From NCBI GenBank assembly GCA_037013495.1, contig CM072807.1, forward strand, positions 29,616,802-29,680,801: DNA of 64,000 nucleotides, in the 5' to 3' direction. This DNA comes from Hippophae tibetana. Taxonomy: Eukaryota; Streptophyta; Magnoliopsida; Rosales; Elaeagnaceae. Numbering within the stretch: the stretch's first letter is position 1; the number at the start of each line of letters is the position of its first letter. The notes beneath the pieces are model-generated. The model worked only from the letters and a program-made list of their open reading frames with translations. It ran no database searches and was not told where the DNA came from. Both the position numbers and the translations under genes were made by a program. Below are positions 23,101-31,095 of this stretch, piece by piece.

Positions 23101-25348
23101 CTTTAATAGATGAAGAACTGGGTAGATTTAAAAGTGTACTAGATTTTGTCATCACTTCATTATTGTCTAGTTGTTCAAGGTACCCCTTAATTTCTTCATC
23201 TAAATCTTCTTCAACCTTTTCAAGTGTAAGAACGGTTTCAAGCTTGTCTTCTATTCTGGTTCGGAAAAAGGTGTTTTGGACAAGATTATCCAAAGGATCA
23301 ACATCGAATATTTCATCGATGGCAGAAATAGAAGGGAAAGGTGAAGAATCAAAAACTTTAAAATGAACAGTCTCTCCTAAGACTGTCATTGTCAAATTTC
23401 CATCTTGGACATCAATAATAGTTTTAGTAGTTGCCATAAATGGTCTACCAAGCAATATTGTGTGCTCTCTGTCCAATGCTGGATTTTCTTGCATATCCAG
23501 AACCACAAAGTCAACAGGTATTATCAGTTTGTCTACCTGTACCAAAACATCCTCAACTATTCCCTCTGGATATTTAAGAGATCTATCTGCAAGTTGAAGG
23601 GACATAGTTGTGGGTTTTAAATCCCCTAGATTGAGTTGTAAGAATATAGAGTAGGGCATCAAATTTATACTAGCACCTAAATCAAGCATTGCTTTAGCAA
23701 CCTTCCTATCCCCCATAGTTATGTTTATAATAAAACTTCCAAGGTCTTTCAACTTAGGGGGTAGTTTGTGCTGAAGTACAGCGCTAGAAATTTCTGATAC
23801 TACTACTCGTTCATTCAGTTCATACCTCCTTTTCTTAGTGTTCAACTCTTTGAAAAACTTGGCATATGAAGGCACATTCATGATCACTTCTAATAATGGT
23901 AAATTAATATTTACTTTAGAGAGCATATTAAAAAGATCATTGAATTGCTTATCTTGTTTGGATTCTTTCAACCGGTGGGGAAAAGGTACTTGTATCTGGT
24001 GTGGTTCTGTTGTCTTTTGAATTTTGGGGGTGTCAGATGACCCCCCAATGAGTTTTTCAGAAGGCTTGTTAAGTTTAACACCTGTTTCTCCTTTTTGCCA
24101 GATTTGAGTATCGCCTTCTCTGTTACCTGAACTACAAGGTAGATTGTTAGAGATTTCAGGTAAACTGGTATTGACTACCTTACCACTTCGAAGGGTTCTA
24201 ACATCCTTTGCTTGTTCTGGTTGACTGGGCAACTTTCCTGGTTCTTTCTTTTGCATTTGTTCAGCCAGTTGCCCAACTTTAGATTCAATCCTTTTAACCG
24301 AAGCCTCCATGGTGTTCAACCTTTGATTTGTCATCAATTGGTTGTCACGACTAACTTGAATAAAAGCATTCAAGCTATCTTCTAAGGTTGGCTTAAAAGA
24401 TTGGCTTGGTGGGTAAGGGTGGTTGTTATCCAGCCTTAGTGTTGGATATTGGGTGTAGGCTGGGTGATTATAGGTGTTTGGATGATACCTTTGAAAAGAT
24501 TGGACTTCCTCTATGGCATCGACACTAGAATCACAAGTATTTGAACAATTATGAGTACCATGCCCAATTGAACAACACTCTTCACATACCTCTTGATTTG
24601 AAATTTGGTGGGAAGTGAGGAATTTCACTTGTTTAGTCAATTCAGCAAGTTGCAAGGTTATCTCATTATCAGAGCCGACTTCATTGACCTTTGCTTTCCT
24701 TCTACCACCTCTTTGTTGGGAATTAGAACCCAACAGCTCATAAAGATTATAGGTTTCCTCTGCGGTCTTTTCTCCTACAGCACCTCCAGCAGCATTATCA
24801 ACCATGTATTGACTCTGTAGTGTCAATCCATCATAAAAGAATTGGTTTTGTAGCTGTAATGGAAAGCTATGATTTTGACATTGAATGAAAAGGAGTTTGA
24901 ATCGTTCCCAAGCTTCATGAAAGGGCTCTTCATACATTTGAGAAAATGTTGCTATCTTTGTTCTTAGATCAACAGTCTTTTGATGGGAATAGAACCTACC
25001 CATAAAAATTTCATAGACTGCCTCCCAAGTTTTAAGAGAACCTGACTGTAGAGTAATGAACCATGACCAAGCTTTATCTTTGAGAGTGTAAGGAAAACAC
25101 CTCATCCTAAGTTGATCTTCATTAATTGCATGTAGTGGAAAGGTTTGGACAATAGCATAGAATTCTCGAATGAAATGCAAAGGGTCTTCATTAGGGATAC
25201 CGTAAAAGGAAGGCAACAAAGAATAATGAATCTTTTTCAATTCATAATTCCTTGCAGCCTCTTGTAATTGGATACCGGAAGGTACATTGCCAATGATTGG
25301 CATTGTATATTCTTTCATCTTTTTCCGCCTATCTTCAGCATCTCCCAT
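20177..25348 (-). CDS. Gag-pol polyprotein (gag, protease, RT, RNase H, integrase), 1723 aa
   Basis: Single uninterrupted ORF. Gag covers about 15-210, with a CCHC knuckle C255-x2-C258-x4-H263-x4-C268. The aspartic protease has D556 in DLGAS, the form usual in this lineage, and ILLGRP at 631-636. RT has D939, D1003 and D1004 (FMDDFSVFG). RNase H has D1150, E1191, D1216 and D1259. Integrase has an HHCC finger (H1361 or H1364, H1368, C1399, C1402) and a catalytic D1431, D1490, E1526 triad with 35 residues before the Glu. A GPF-type motif lies near 1671. The product would assemble particles, reverse transcribe and integrate. The ATG at 25348 is in strong context (ACC before, G after) and aligns with the gag start. 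It lies in a different frame from the upstream ORF1. All key residues are present, so it is probably functional. Confidence 0.97.
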   Translation of the reverse strand: MGDAEDRRKKMKEYTMPIIGNVPSGIQLQEAARNYELKKIHYSLLPSFYGIPNEDPLHFIREFYAIVQTFPLHAINEDQLRMRCFPYTLKDKAWSWFITLQSGSLKTWEAVYEIFMGRFYSHQKTVDLRTKIATFSQMYEEPFHEAWERFKLLFIQCQNHSFPLQLQNQFFYDGLTLQSQYMVDNAAGGAVGEKTAEETYNLYELLGSNSQQRGGRRKAKVNEVGSDNEITLQLAELTKQVKFLTSHQISNQEVCEECCSIGHGTHNCSNTCDSSVDAIEEVQSFQRYHPNTYNHPAYTQYPTLRLDNNHPYPPSQSFKPTLEDSLNAFIQVSRDNQLMTNQRLNTMEASVKRIESKVGQLAEQMQKKEPGKLPSQPEQAKDVRTLRSGKVVNTSLPEISNNLPCSSGNREGDTQIWQKGETGVKLNKPSEKLIGGSSDTPKIQKTTEPHQIQVPFPHRLKESKQDKQFNDLFNMLSKVNINLPLLEVIMNVPSYAKFFKELNTKKRRYELNERVVVSEISSAVLQHKLPPKLKDLGSFIINITMGDRKVAKAMLDLGASINLMPYSIFLQLNLGDLKPTTMSLQLADRSLKYPEGIVEDVLVQVDKLIIPVDFVVLDMQENPALDREHTILLGRPFMATTKTIIDVQDGNLTMTVLGETVHFKVFDSSPFPSISAIDEIFDVDPLDNLVQNTFFRTRIEDKLETVLTLEKVEEDLDEEIKGYLEQLDNNEVMTKSSTLLNLPSSSSIKEANPPELELKDLPEHLKYVFLGEGETYPVIISSTLTKPQEKELIKVLKQFKKSIGWSIGDIRGISPTMCMHKINLEDGAKPVREAQRRLNPNMQEVVKKEILKLLEEGIIYPIADSKWVSPVHVVPKKSGITVVKNDKSELVPTRIITGWRMCIDFRKLNLYTKKDHFPLPFIDQMLERLAGHEFYCFLDGLSGYYQVPIAPEDQEKTTFTCPFGTFAFRRMPFGLCNAPATFQRCMISIFSDMVEKFIEIFMDDFSVFGNSFDDCLHKLTLVLERCIECNLTLSWEKSHFMVQQGIVLGHIISNKGIEVDKAKVELISKLPPPTSVKGIRSFLGHAGFYRRFIKDFSKISRPLCNLLSKDADFDFNNDCLTSFNTLKDKLTSTPVIMAPNWSLPFEIMCDTSDYAIGAVLGQRVEKRLHVIYYASKTLNDAQMNYTTTEKEFLAIVFSLDKFRSYLVGSKVIVHSDHAALRYLLSKPNAKPRLIRWVLLLQEFDLEIKDKKGSENLVADHLSRLISDFNSLKDESNDDIVETFPDEQLFFIGPNPWYADIVNYLATGVLRPNTSYQEKKRFFKTIKDYFWDDPYLYKIGQDQVIRRCVPEEEHKSILTFCHELHCGGHFGGEKTARKILQSGFFWPTLFKDAHMFCAQCDRCQRTGNISKRDEMPLTSNLVVELFDVWGIDFMGPFPPSNGFQYILVAVDYVSKWVEAIPTKTNDANVVVKFLKDFIFSRFGTPRAIISDGGSHFCNKLFDGVLNKYNITHKLATPYHPQTSGLVEVSNRQIKGILERTVRPSRKDWAFKLNDALWAYRTAYKTPIGMSPYRLIFGKACHLPVELEHKAYWAIKELNMDLDKAGEKRVLQLHELEEIRNEAYENAKLYKERTKRYHDKRLVPKTLHPGIKVLLFNSRLRLFPGKLRSRWDGPFKIVQVSEHGVVELLDSKTQKTFKVNGHRVKPYVEEPNNIAEMDCIWLSNP

Positions 25349-25704
25349 GGTTGTTTGTAGTTGAAAATGATCCTCCTCCTATTGTGTATCAACATTTTGC
25401 TTTTAGTAGCTATCTCTAAGAAATATTTATAACTTGATAAAACGTAAAAGCAAAAAGTGCAAGGAACCTAATATTTTTTTATTTTTTTTTTTTAAATTTA
25501 AGCGAATGGACAGAATTTTTGAAACAAACGAATTTTATTTCATCTGAATTTTTATTACACGCAAACTAAAACAAAGGAAAATACAATAATGGGTGACCTC
25601 CCATACAGGACTAAAATTTATCGTCTTCTAGTAAGACGTTGCTTGGAGATTGCAGAATGAAAAACTCAATGTCTCCTCTTCATTGAATTCATTTAAGTTT
25701 CAAA
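25349..25704 (-). other. ORF1 to gag-pol spacer with hairpin module
   Basis: A 356-nt spacer. On the transcript strand it begins with hairpins TCAATG/CATTGA (25666-25686), CGTCTT/AAGACG (25622-25638) and ATGGG/CCCAT (25589-25604). An A-rich tract (about 25470-25500) follows, then the strong-context gag-pol start. How ribosomes reach gag-pol is not evident; the spacer could hold a splice acceptor or internal entry signal, but neither is proven. Confidence 0.7.
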
Positions 25705-27042
25705 TTAGTCTTTGCCTTTTTGCAAATGTTCAACTAACTGTTCAACTTGAACTTCCACCTTTTTGATAGAAGCTTCCACAGAGTCCAATCGTTGATTGGT
25801 TTTAGATTGATTATCCCTACAGACTTGAATAAAAGAATTCAAGTTGTCCTCCAGCGTTGGTTTATTGGGAATGCTTCTTGGAATAGGTGGGTGGAATTGC
25901 TGGCCTGCCTGGTTTGAGCTTTGAGTGAAAGGAGGGTTGTTTTGCCTCCAGGAGAAATTTGGATGACTTCTCCACCCAGGATTATAGGTATTTGAGTTGG
26001 GATCAAACCTTGGTCTTTGTTGATATGCTCCCAACACATTGACCTGTTCAGGTCCAGTTGTTTCTCCTTGATATGGACAGGCTTCAGTACCATGTCCCAT
26101 GTTGCTGTACAAACCATTTTGTTCATTATTGGTGTTGGTTTGTGTAGCGAGAAGGGCAACTTGCTTAGTCAGTTGAACAAGTTGTTGTTGAACTTCATTA
26201 CTGGAGTCGATTTCATGAACTCCAGCTTTTCTCACTCGGGAGCTTTTCTGTTGGGAATTAGCACCCAACATCTCAAAAAGGTTATACGTCTCTGAGGCAG
26301 TTTTTTCTCCTATTGCTCCTCCTGCAGCGTTGTCGACAATGAACTGACATTGTTGTGTAAGTCCATCGTAAAAGAATTGGTTCTGCAACTGCAGGGGAAA
26401 GCTATGATGGGGACACTGAGTGAGAAACATTTTGAACCTATCCCAAGCTTCATGGAATGGCTCTCCATCCATCTGAGAGAAAGTAGCAATCTTTCCTCTC
26501 AACTCTGATGTTTTTTGATGGGAATAGAATTTTCCCATGAATTTGTTGTAAATGTTACCCCATGTCATCAGAGAACCTGGGGGAAGTGACATCAACCAAG
26601 CTTTGGCCTTATCCTTTAGAGTGTAGGGAAAACATCTCATCCTAAGTTGATCCTCGTTTAGAATACCGAGGGGGAATGTTTGGACCGTAGCATAGAAATC
26701 TCTCATAAAGGAAAGAGAATCTTCATTAGGTAACCCATAAAAGGAAGGAAGCATAGAAAAATGAATATTTTTAAGGTCGTAATTCCGAGCAGCCTCCCCC
26801 AATTGGATAGCGGCAGTTGCCGTGCCTATTACCGGTCTTGCAAACTCTTTCATTGTGGTTTCCCTAATATATTGGTTTTCCTCCATTTCTTTTGGTTCTA
26901 GTAAAGGATTAAGACTTGGTTCTATGTTTGGCTCAAAAACAGGTTGATGGGTAGAATCCAGTTTTGTTGACACTTGTTTAAATTTATGAAATTTATTTAC
27001 ATATGGTGTAAGGAGGTTTCCTAAGGATCTCCTACCACGCAT
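25705..27042 (-). CDS. Stand-alone gag-like protein (ORF1), 445 aa, complete element
   Basis: Paralogue of the gag domain of the downstream gag-pol. Residues about 69-265 match gag-pol 15-211 at roughly two-thirds identity by eye. Residues about 394-443 match gag-pol 319-368 (KPTLED...QR motif), so the homology spans all of gag and stops before protease. The first 60 residues are unique. The zinc-knuckle position reads N309-x2-Y312-x4-H317-x4-C322, so two metal ligands are missing. The start at 27042 has weak context (TCT before, C after). Expected role: structural Gag supply or an assembly partner; RNA binding through a knuckle is unlikely. Ogre/Tat elements also have an extra ORF before gag, but this one is plainly a gag duplicate. 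Confidence 0.92.
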   Translation of the reverse strand: MRGRRSLGNLLTPYVNKFHKFKQVSTKLDSTHQPVFEPNIEPSLNPLLEPKEMEENQYIRETTMKEFARPVIGTATAAIQLGEAARNYDLKNIHFSMLPSFYGLPNEDSLSFMRDFYATVQTFPLGILNEDQLRMRCFPYTLKDKAKAWLMSLPPGSLMTWGNIYNKFMGKFYSHQKTSELRGKIATFSQMDGEPFHEAWDRFKMFLTQCPHHSFPLQLQNQFFYDGLTQQCQFIVDNAAGGAIGEKTASETYNLFEMLGANSQQKSSRVRKAGVHEIDSSNEVQQQLVQLTKQVALLATQTNTNNEQNGLYSNMGHGTEACPYQGETTGPEQVNVLGAYQQRPRFDPNSNTYNPGWRSHPNFSWRQNNPPFTQSSNQAGQQFHPPIPRSIPNKPTLEDNLNSFIQVCRDNQSKTNQRLDSVEASIKKVEVQVEQLVEHLQKGKD

Positions 27043-27406
27043 AGACTATTGTAAACGTAAATTTAAAACTCCTGTCAACAAAATAAAAAAATTTAGATAA
27101 AATTTACATGTTATTTTATACAAAACACTAAACAAAACTAGTTAAACCCTAAAAAAAAGAAAAAAAATTATTTTTTATTTTTTTTATTTTTTATTTTTTT
27201 TGTAACATAATTAGTATTAACCAAGAGTGCTCCCAGGAAAGAATGGTGGTGCAAACGGCACCTTAAATACCATTCTCCTAGCCAGAGCAACGTTCCCAGG
27301 AAAGACTAGTGGCACAAAGGCTTCCAAGAACTAGTCTCCTAGACAGAACTCCCTTAGATTTTTACTTTTTATGTTATTTAGTTAATTAGGTATAAATTCA
27401 AGTAAT

Positions 27407-27449
<43 letters not shown>

Positions 27450-27650
27450 AACGGTAATTTTATTTTACTATTCACGCTATATAATGTCTTATTAACTTAA
27501 AACTTTTTTTTTGAAATTTAAGTTTTTGAAATTTTTTTTTTTTTTTTTTTATGAACGGTAATTTTATTTTACTATTCACGCTATATTATTTCTTATTAAC
27601 TTAAAATTTTTTATATTTTGAATTTTGAATTTTTTTTTTTTCTTTGTTTT

Positions 27651-27681
<31 letters not shown>

Positions 27682-27910
27682 ATGAACGGTAAATTTTTTT
27701 ACTTCAAATTTCAAATTTCTAAATTATTTTACAAAAAAAATTATTATTTTTTTATTTTTTATTTTTTATTTTTTATTTTTTTATTTTTTTTTATTTTTTA
27801 TTTTATTTATTATGAATTTTGAAATTTGATTATTATTAAAATATCACAATTATTTACAGCACAAAAATGTTTTTAAAATTTTGATAAATAATTTAAAAAC
27901 GCTATTCCTT
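27043..27910 (-). other. 5' leader of complete element, AT-rich
   Basis: Non-coding. Contains the paired hairpins (27240-27337), a 39-bp T run (27408-27446), three ATGAACGGTAA-type units starting at 27447, 27551 and 27682 (the first two 104 bp apart and nearly identical), and T-rich simple sequence to 27820. The long homopolymers are places where the assembly may be inexact. Confidence 0.75.
27240..27337 (-). other. Duplicated leader hairpins with compensating stems
   Basis: Module 1: AGAATGGT (27240-27247) pairs with ACCATTCT (27269-27276) and encloses an inner GGTGC/GCACC stem (27248-27262). Module 2: AGACTAGT (27303-27310) pairs with ACTAGTCT (27330-27337). The modules share flanks CCAGGAAAGA and CTCCTAG and so arose by duplication. 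Both stems are perfect despite different sequence, which points to selection for RNA structure. Confidence 0.75.
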
Positions 27911-27927
27911 CCCCGGCAGCGGCGCCA
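27911..27927 (-). other. Primer binding site, tRNA-Asp type (complete element)
   Basis: The + strand reads CCCCGGCAGCGGCGCCA, one mismatch from the plant tRNA-Asp(GUC) 3' end with CCA. It lies 6 bp from the 5' LTR. Confidence 0.9.
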
Positions 27928-29339
27928 AAAACTTGATGAACGAAAACCGGCATCGCCGATCTTCGCAAATACTTTGGTTTTAATATTTATAAAACTCTCG
28001 CAAGTGCACGAATCATTTCGAAGAAAATGATAAGTATACTCCCAAGGTCGATCTAAGGAAGGAATGTATGTGGTCTTTAATTTATTATTCAAACTTTTAA
28101 AAACGAAATTAAATCCTAAACATCCTGTCACGATAGTTTGGTTTTTGTGTTCCTAATCTAATAACATAAAATAAACATATATACAGATTAATTAAATATA
28201 ATCTAATAACATAAAAATAAACATAGATACAAATTCAATAAATAATTATCTAAAAATAAACATATATACGGATTCAATAAATATTCATGCAAATTTTTAT
28301 CATTTATATTAGCGGAGTATTTATGGATATAATAACTAAATTAATTATGCTTGCTCATATTAACTAGGTTATTAAAGATATAAATTGATATTTTATTGAT
28401 TCTCTCTTTTTTATATAAATACCACCTTTGGTGGGGTTAGATATTCTTTGTTAACTAAACAAATCAATTAACACCTATGGGTGGGGTTGATAACTAATAT
28501 GCTTAATTAAATTAATTCCTTTTTCTAAGAGATTGAAAATGAACCATTTAAATGCCACCTTTGGTGGGGTTAGACAATTTAAACATTATTCAAGGTGTCC
28601 AAATTAAACTTAAGAATTTAATTATCCGAGTACTAACTTTCAAGTTTTAAAACCACTATTGAAAACATGTTGTCAATACATTTTCACATAATAATTCTTA
28701 TAAAAACTTTTGAAATAGAGTTTCACTCTAACTACCGGGCGATTGTACCAACAAATAAAAGAGCACTACTCTAAATTAGACCGGATAACTAAACCTTAAA
28801 ATCTAATTTTCGGGTTTAAGTTTGTAATGAAAAATAATATATTTCTCTCTAACATTCTTAATATAAAATCTTGAATAAAAACAAAATCAATTCATTTTAA
28901 AGATTTTTACCTATTTAATATTTCGCAAGCATAACAACGTCGTTATTACATCATTTTTACTAAACAGCTAGCATAGTTAAATTTAACCACAGACAAGTTG
29001 AATATAACATGTAAGAATAAAGCATAAAAATAACTGTAAAGAAAATAAAATCCTTACAGAACTTCGACGCTATTCCCGTTGCTAGAAAACCTCCGAGCGG
29101 AATTTGCACTTCCATATATTGAATCAAAAACTAAATTATTACAAAAACATTACAAGTTCCTCTCAAAAAGAGAAGAACACTAAAACTAAGAGAATTGAAC
29201 TAAAAACTAAGAAGGAAACTAAGAAAAACTTAGAAACTAAGAAAGAAACTAAGGAAAACTCAAAAAACTAAGAAATGAGAGAAAGAAAGAAGAGAGAAGT
29301 GTGGTTTTAAGGTGTGATTTGAAGTGAAGGGAAGGGGGG

Positions 29340-29348
29340 TATTTATAG
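29340..29348 (-). promoter_or_regulatory. TATA box in 5' LTR
   Basis: CTATAAATACCCCCC on the transcript strand. The predicted start lies near 29310 and drives ORF1 and gag-pol leftwards. Confidence 0.78.
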
Positions 29349-29415
29349 GTGAGGATGGAGAGAAAAAGTAGAGAAAAAAAATGTTAAAAAAATGAAAAAA
29401 CGCGTATTATTGATT

Positions 29416-29440
29416 GCTGACGTCATTTGATGACGTCAGC
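29416..29440 (-). promoter_or_regulatory. Palindromic double bZIP site in 5' LTR
   Basis: Perfect 10-bp arms GCTGACGTCA / TGACGTCAGC with spacer TTTGA, giving two TGACGTCA cores about 70 bp upstream of the TATA box. TGACG repeats start 13 bp apart, close to but not equal to the 12-bp spacing of the as-1 element. This suggests stress or hormone responsiveness through TGA-type bZIP factors. Confidence 0.72.
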
Positions 29441-29453
29441 ATGACATGGGGCG

Positions 29454-29665
29454 GCTGCACAGTACCGGGTATGAACAGTACGGCGGCTGTACAGTACCGG
29501 GTATGAACAGTGCCGAGGATGAACAGTGCCGCGTCTGATGAACAGTGCCGAGTCGGATGAACAGTACCCAGTCTGATGAACAGTGCCGAGTCTGATGAAC
29601 AGTGCCGCGTCTCATGAACAGTGCCGCGTCTCATGAACAGTACCCGTGGATGAACAGTGCCGCGC
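29454..29665 (-). repeat. U3 short tandem repeats (GATGAACAGTGCC-type, ~19 bp)
   Basis: About ten imperfect units of ATGAACAGTGCCGNGTCTG or a shorter ATGAACAGTACCGGGT form, just upstream of the bZIP site. Also at about 17693-17900, and in fewer copies at 9397-9510. Possible enhancer repeats. Confidence 0.8.
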
Positions 29666-29686
29666 GCTGCTGCTTGGGGCGGTGCC

Positions 29687-29812
29687 GGGCGGTGGGGCGC
29701 GGCGGCCGGGCGGTGGGGCGCGGCGGCCGGGCGGTGGGGCGCGGCGGCCGGGCGGTGGGGCGCGGCGGCCGGGCGGTGGGGCGCGGCGGCCGGGCGGTGG
29801 GGCGCGGCGGCC
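29687..29812 (-). repeat. 21-bp GC-rich minisatellite, six units
   Basis: Six identical units beginning GGGCGGTGGGGCGCGGCGGC, one further C per unit. The 3' LTR has a single unit with C for T. As LTRs are identical at insertion, copy number changed afterwards, by slippage or unequal exchange. Confidence 0.92.
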
Positions 29813-30128
29813 GGGCGGCGCGGCGGCGCGATTTTCGTCTTTTTGAAATTTTTGACCTTTTCGACCCATTTTGTCCAATTTTTCCATATTTGTTGACCTT
29901 TTCCCACTTATTTATTAATATATTTGTGATGTATTGCTTCAAGTATTCCTGTTTGAGTCTTTAAATTGCGTTTTTAAGCCAAAATACCTGAAAAACAATA
30001 AAAATACCCGTGATTCCGAAAAAGACAAATTTATATAAATATATGATAAAACATATAAATATATGTATTTTTAATCAATTAATGTGCATAAAATCATGGT
30101 TATTTTAGTGCTTTTTGAGCACTCATCA

Positions 30129-30133
30129 GTCAA
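30129..30133. other. Target site duplication, right copy (GTCAA)
   Basis: Matches 16168-16172 exactly; satellite text resumes with CCCGACACGG. Confidence 0.95.
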
Positions 30134-31095
30134 CCCGACACGGTTTGACCCTAAAGGATACACGGTCGTATCTTGCTATTCTGGGGACAGAATCCAGCGT
30201 TATTTTTATCAAAATTCTCATAATTCGATTTCTGAGTGATTGACGGTCTCAATTTGAAATAAAACATCGTTTTAAATAAAAATTTAATTAATGAAGCAGA
30301 TAAATACACACGATAAATTAGATTTATTTTCTTCATTTTTTTCAAGTTTAAATTCCCAGAATCACTAAAAAAGATATATTGAGACAATTTGAAATTCCCA
30401 TATGCATCAAAAAAAGGAAATCGAAAAACCTATTATTTCAATTGCCGTGAAAGAGAGCAAAACAGAGATTTTTCCAAAAATGGTTCTCATAGTGAATGTT
30501 AGAATACAATTCAATCCAAAAACGTTCAAAAAACCATATGAACGTATAATTTAAATGCAGCGGAATCAAAATTGATGGGTAACATACCTCCTGCCGTTGA
30601 TCAAAATTATTTTATTTTTCAAAAATTTCACTTTCAACATCGAGGCGGGTCAACCCGACACGGTTTGACCCTAAAGGATACACGGTCGTATCTTGCTATT
30701 CTGCTGACGGAATCCAGCGTTATTTTTATCAAGATTCTCATAATTTGATTTCTGAGTGATTGACGGTCACAATTTGAAATAAAACATCGTTTTAAATAAA
30801 AATTTAATTAATGAAGCAGATAAATAACCACGATAAATTATATTTATTTTCTTCATTTTTTTCCAGTTTAAATTCCCAGAATCACTAAAAAAGATATATT
30901 GAGACAATTTGAAATTTCCATATGCATCAAAAAAGGAAATCGAAAAACCTATTATTTCAATTGGCGTGAAAGAGAGCAAAACAGAGATTTTTCCAAAAAT
31001 GGCTCTCATAGTGAATGTTAGAATACAATTCAATCCAAAAACGTTCAAAAAACCATATGAACGTATAATTTCAATGCAGCGGAAACAAAAAGGAT

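Larger units (their letters stand above)
16173..30128 (-). mobile_element. Complete Athila-lineage Ty3/gypsy retrotransposon (13,956 bp)
   Basis: Both LTRs have TG...CA ends, with a PBS, a PPT-like tract, an intact 1723-aa gag-pol and a 5-bp target duplication. By eye the LTRs differ by about three substitutions, one 1-bp indel and a 105-bp minisatellite difference, so insertion is recent. RT and integrase blocks ([31 protein letters not shown]) and the tRNA-Asp PBS place it in the Athila lineage rather than Tat/Ogre. Unusual points are a separate gag-like ORF upstream of gag-pol, no env-like ORF, and long LTRs. It interrupts a satellite monomer. Confidence 0.97.
27934..30128 (-). repeat. 5' LTR (2195 bp)
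   Basis: TG...CA ends. U3 runs from 30128 to about 29310 and has GC-rich repeats, a bZIP palindrome and a TATA box; R-U5 is A/T-rich and about 1.4 kb. Palindromes CCACC-TTT-GGTGG (28422-28434, 28555-28567) and CACC-TATG-GGTG (28472-28483) recur in the transcribed part. It is 106 bp longer than the 3' LTR, explained by five extra 21-bp units plus 1 bp. Confidence 0.96.

Noticed and set aside
20867-24820. Plus-strand frames inside gag-pol
   Set aside because: Antisense shadows of the minus-strand polyprotein, none with a recognisable domain.
20177-25348. Ogre/Tat assignment with an intron between protease and RT
   Set aside because: The frame is continuous through protease and RT. RT/IN motifs and the tRNA-Asp PBS fit Athila, although an ORF before gag is reminiscent of Ogre.
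27408-27446. 39-bp T run as a biological signal
   Set aside because: Homopolymer in an AT-rich leader; the other copies have shorter runs, and length may be a sequencing or assembly effect.
27625-27822. Phe-rich 65-codon frame
   Set aside because: Product of T-rich simple sequence in the leader.
27850-28131. 93-codon frame at the LTR/PBS junction (also 3328, 7888 and 16131)
   Set aside because: It crosses the LTR end and PBS and is disrupted in the LTR copy at 16173. A by-product of LTR sequence.
29407-29964. GC-rich Pro/Arg/Ala or Gly-rich frames of 66-166 codons in the LTR
   Set aside because: They are translations of the 21-bp and 19-bp repeats in several frames of U3. The same stretch gives frames on both strands.
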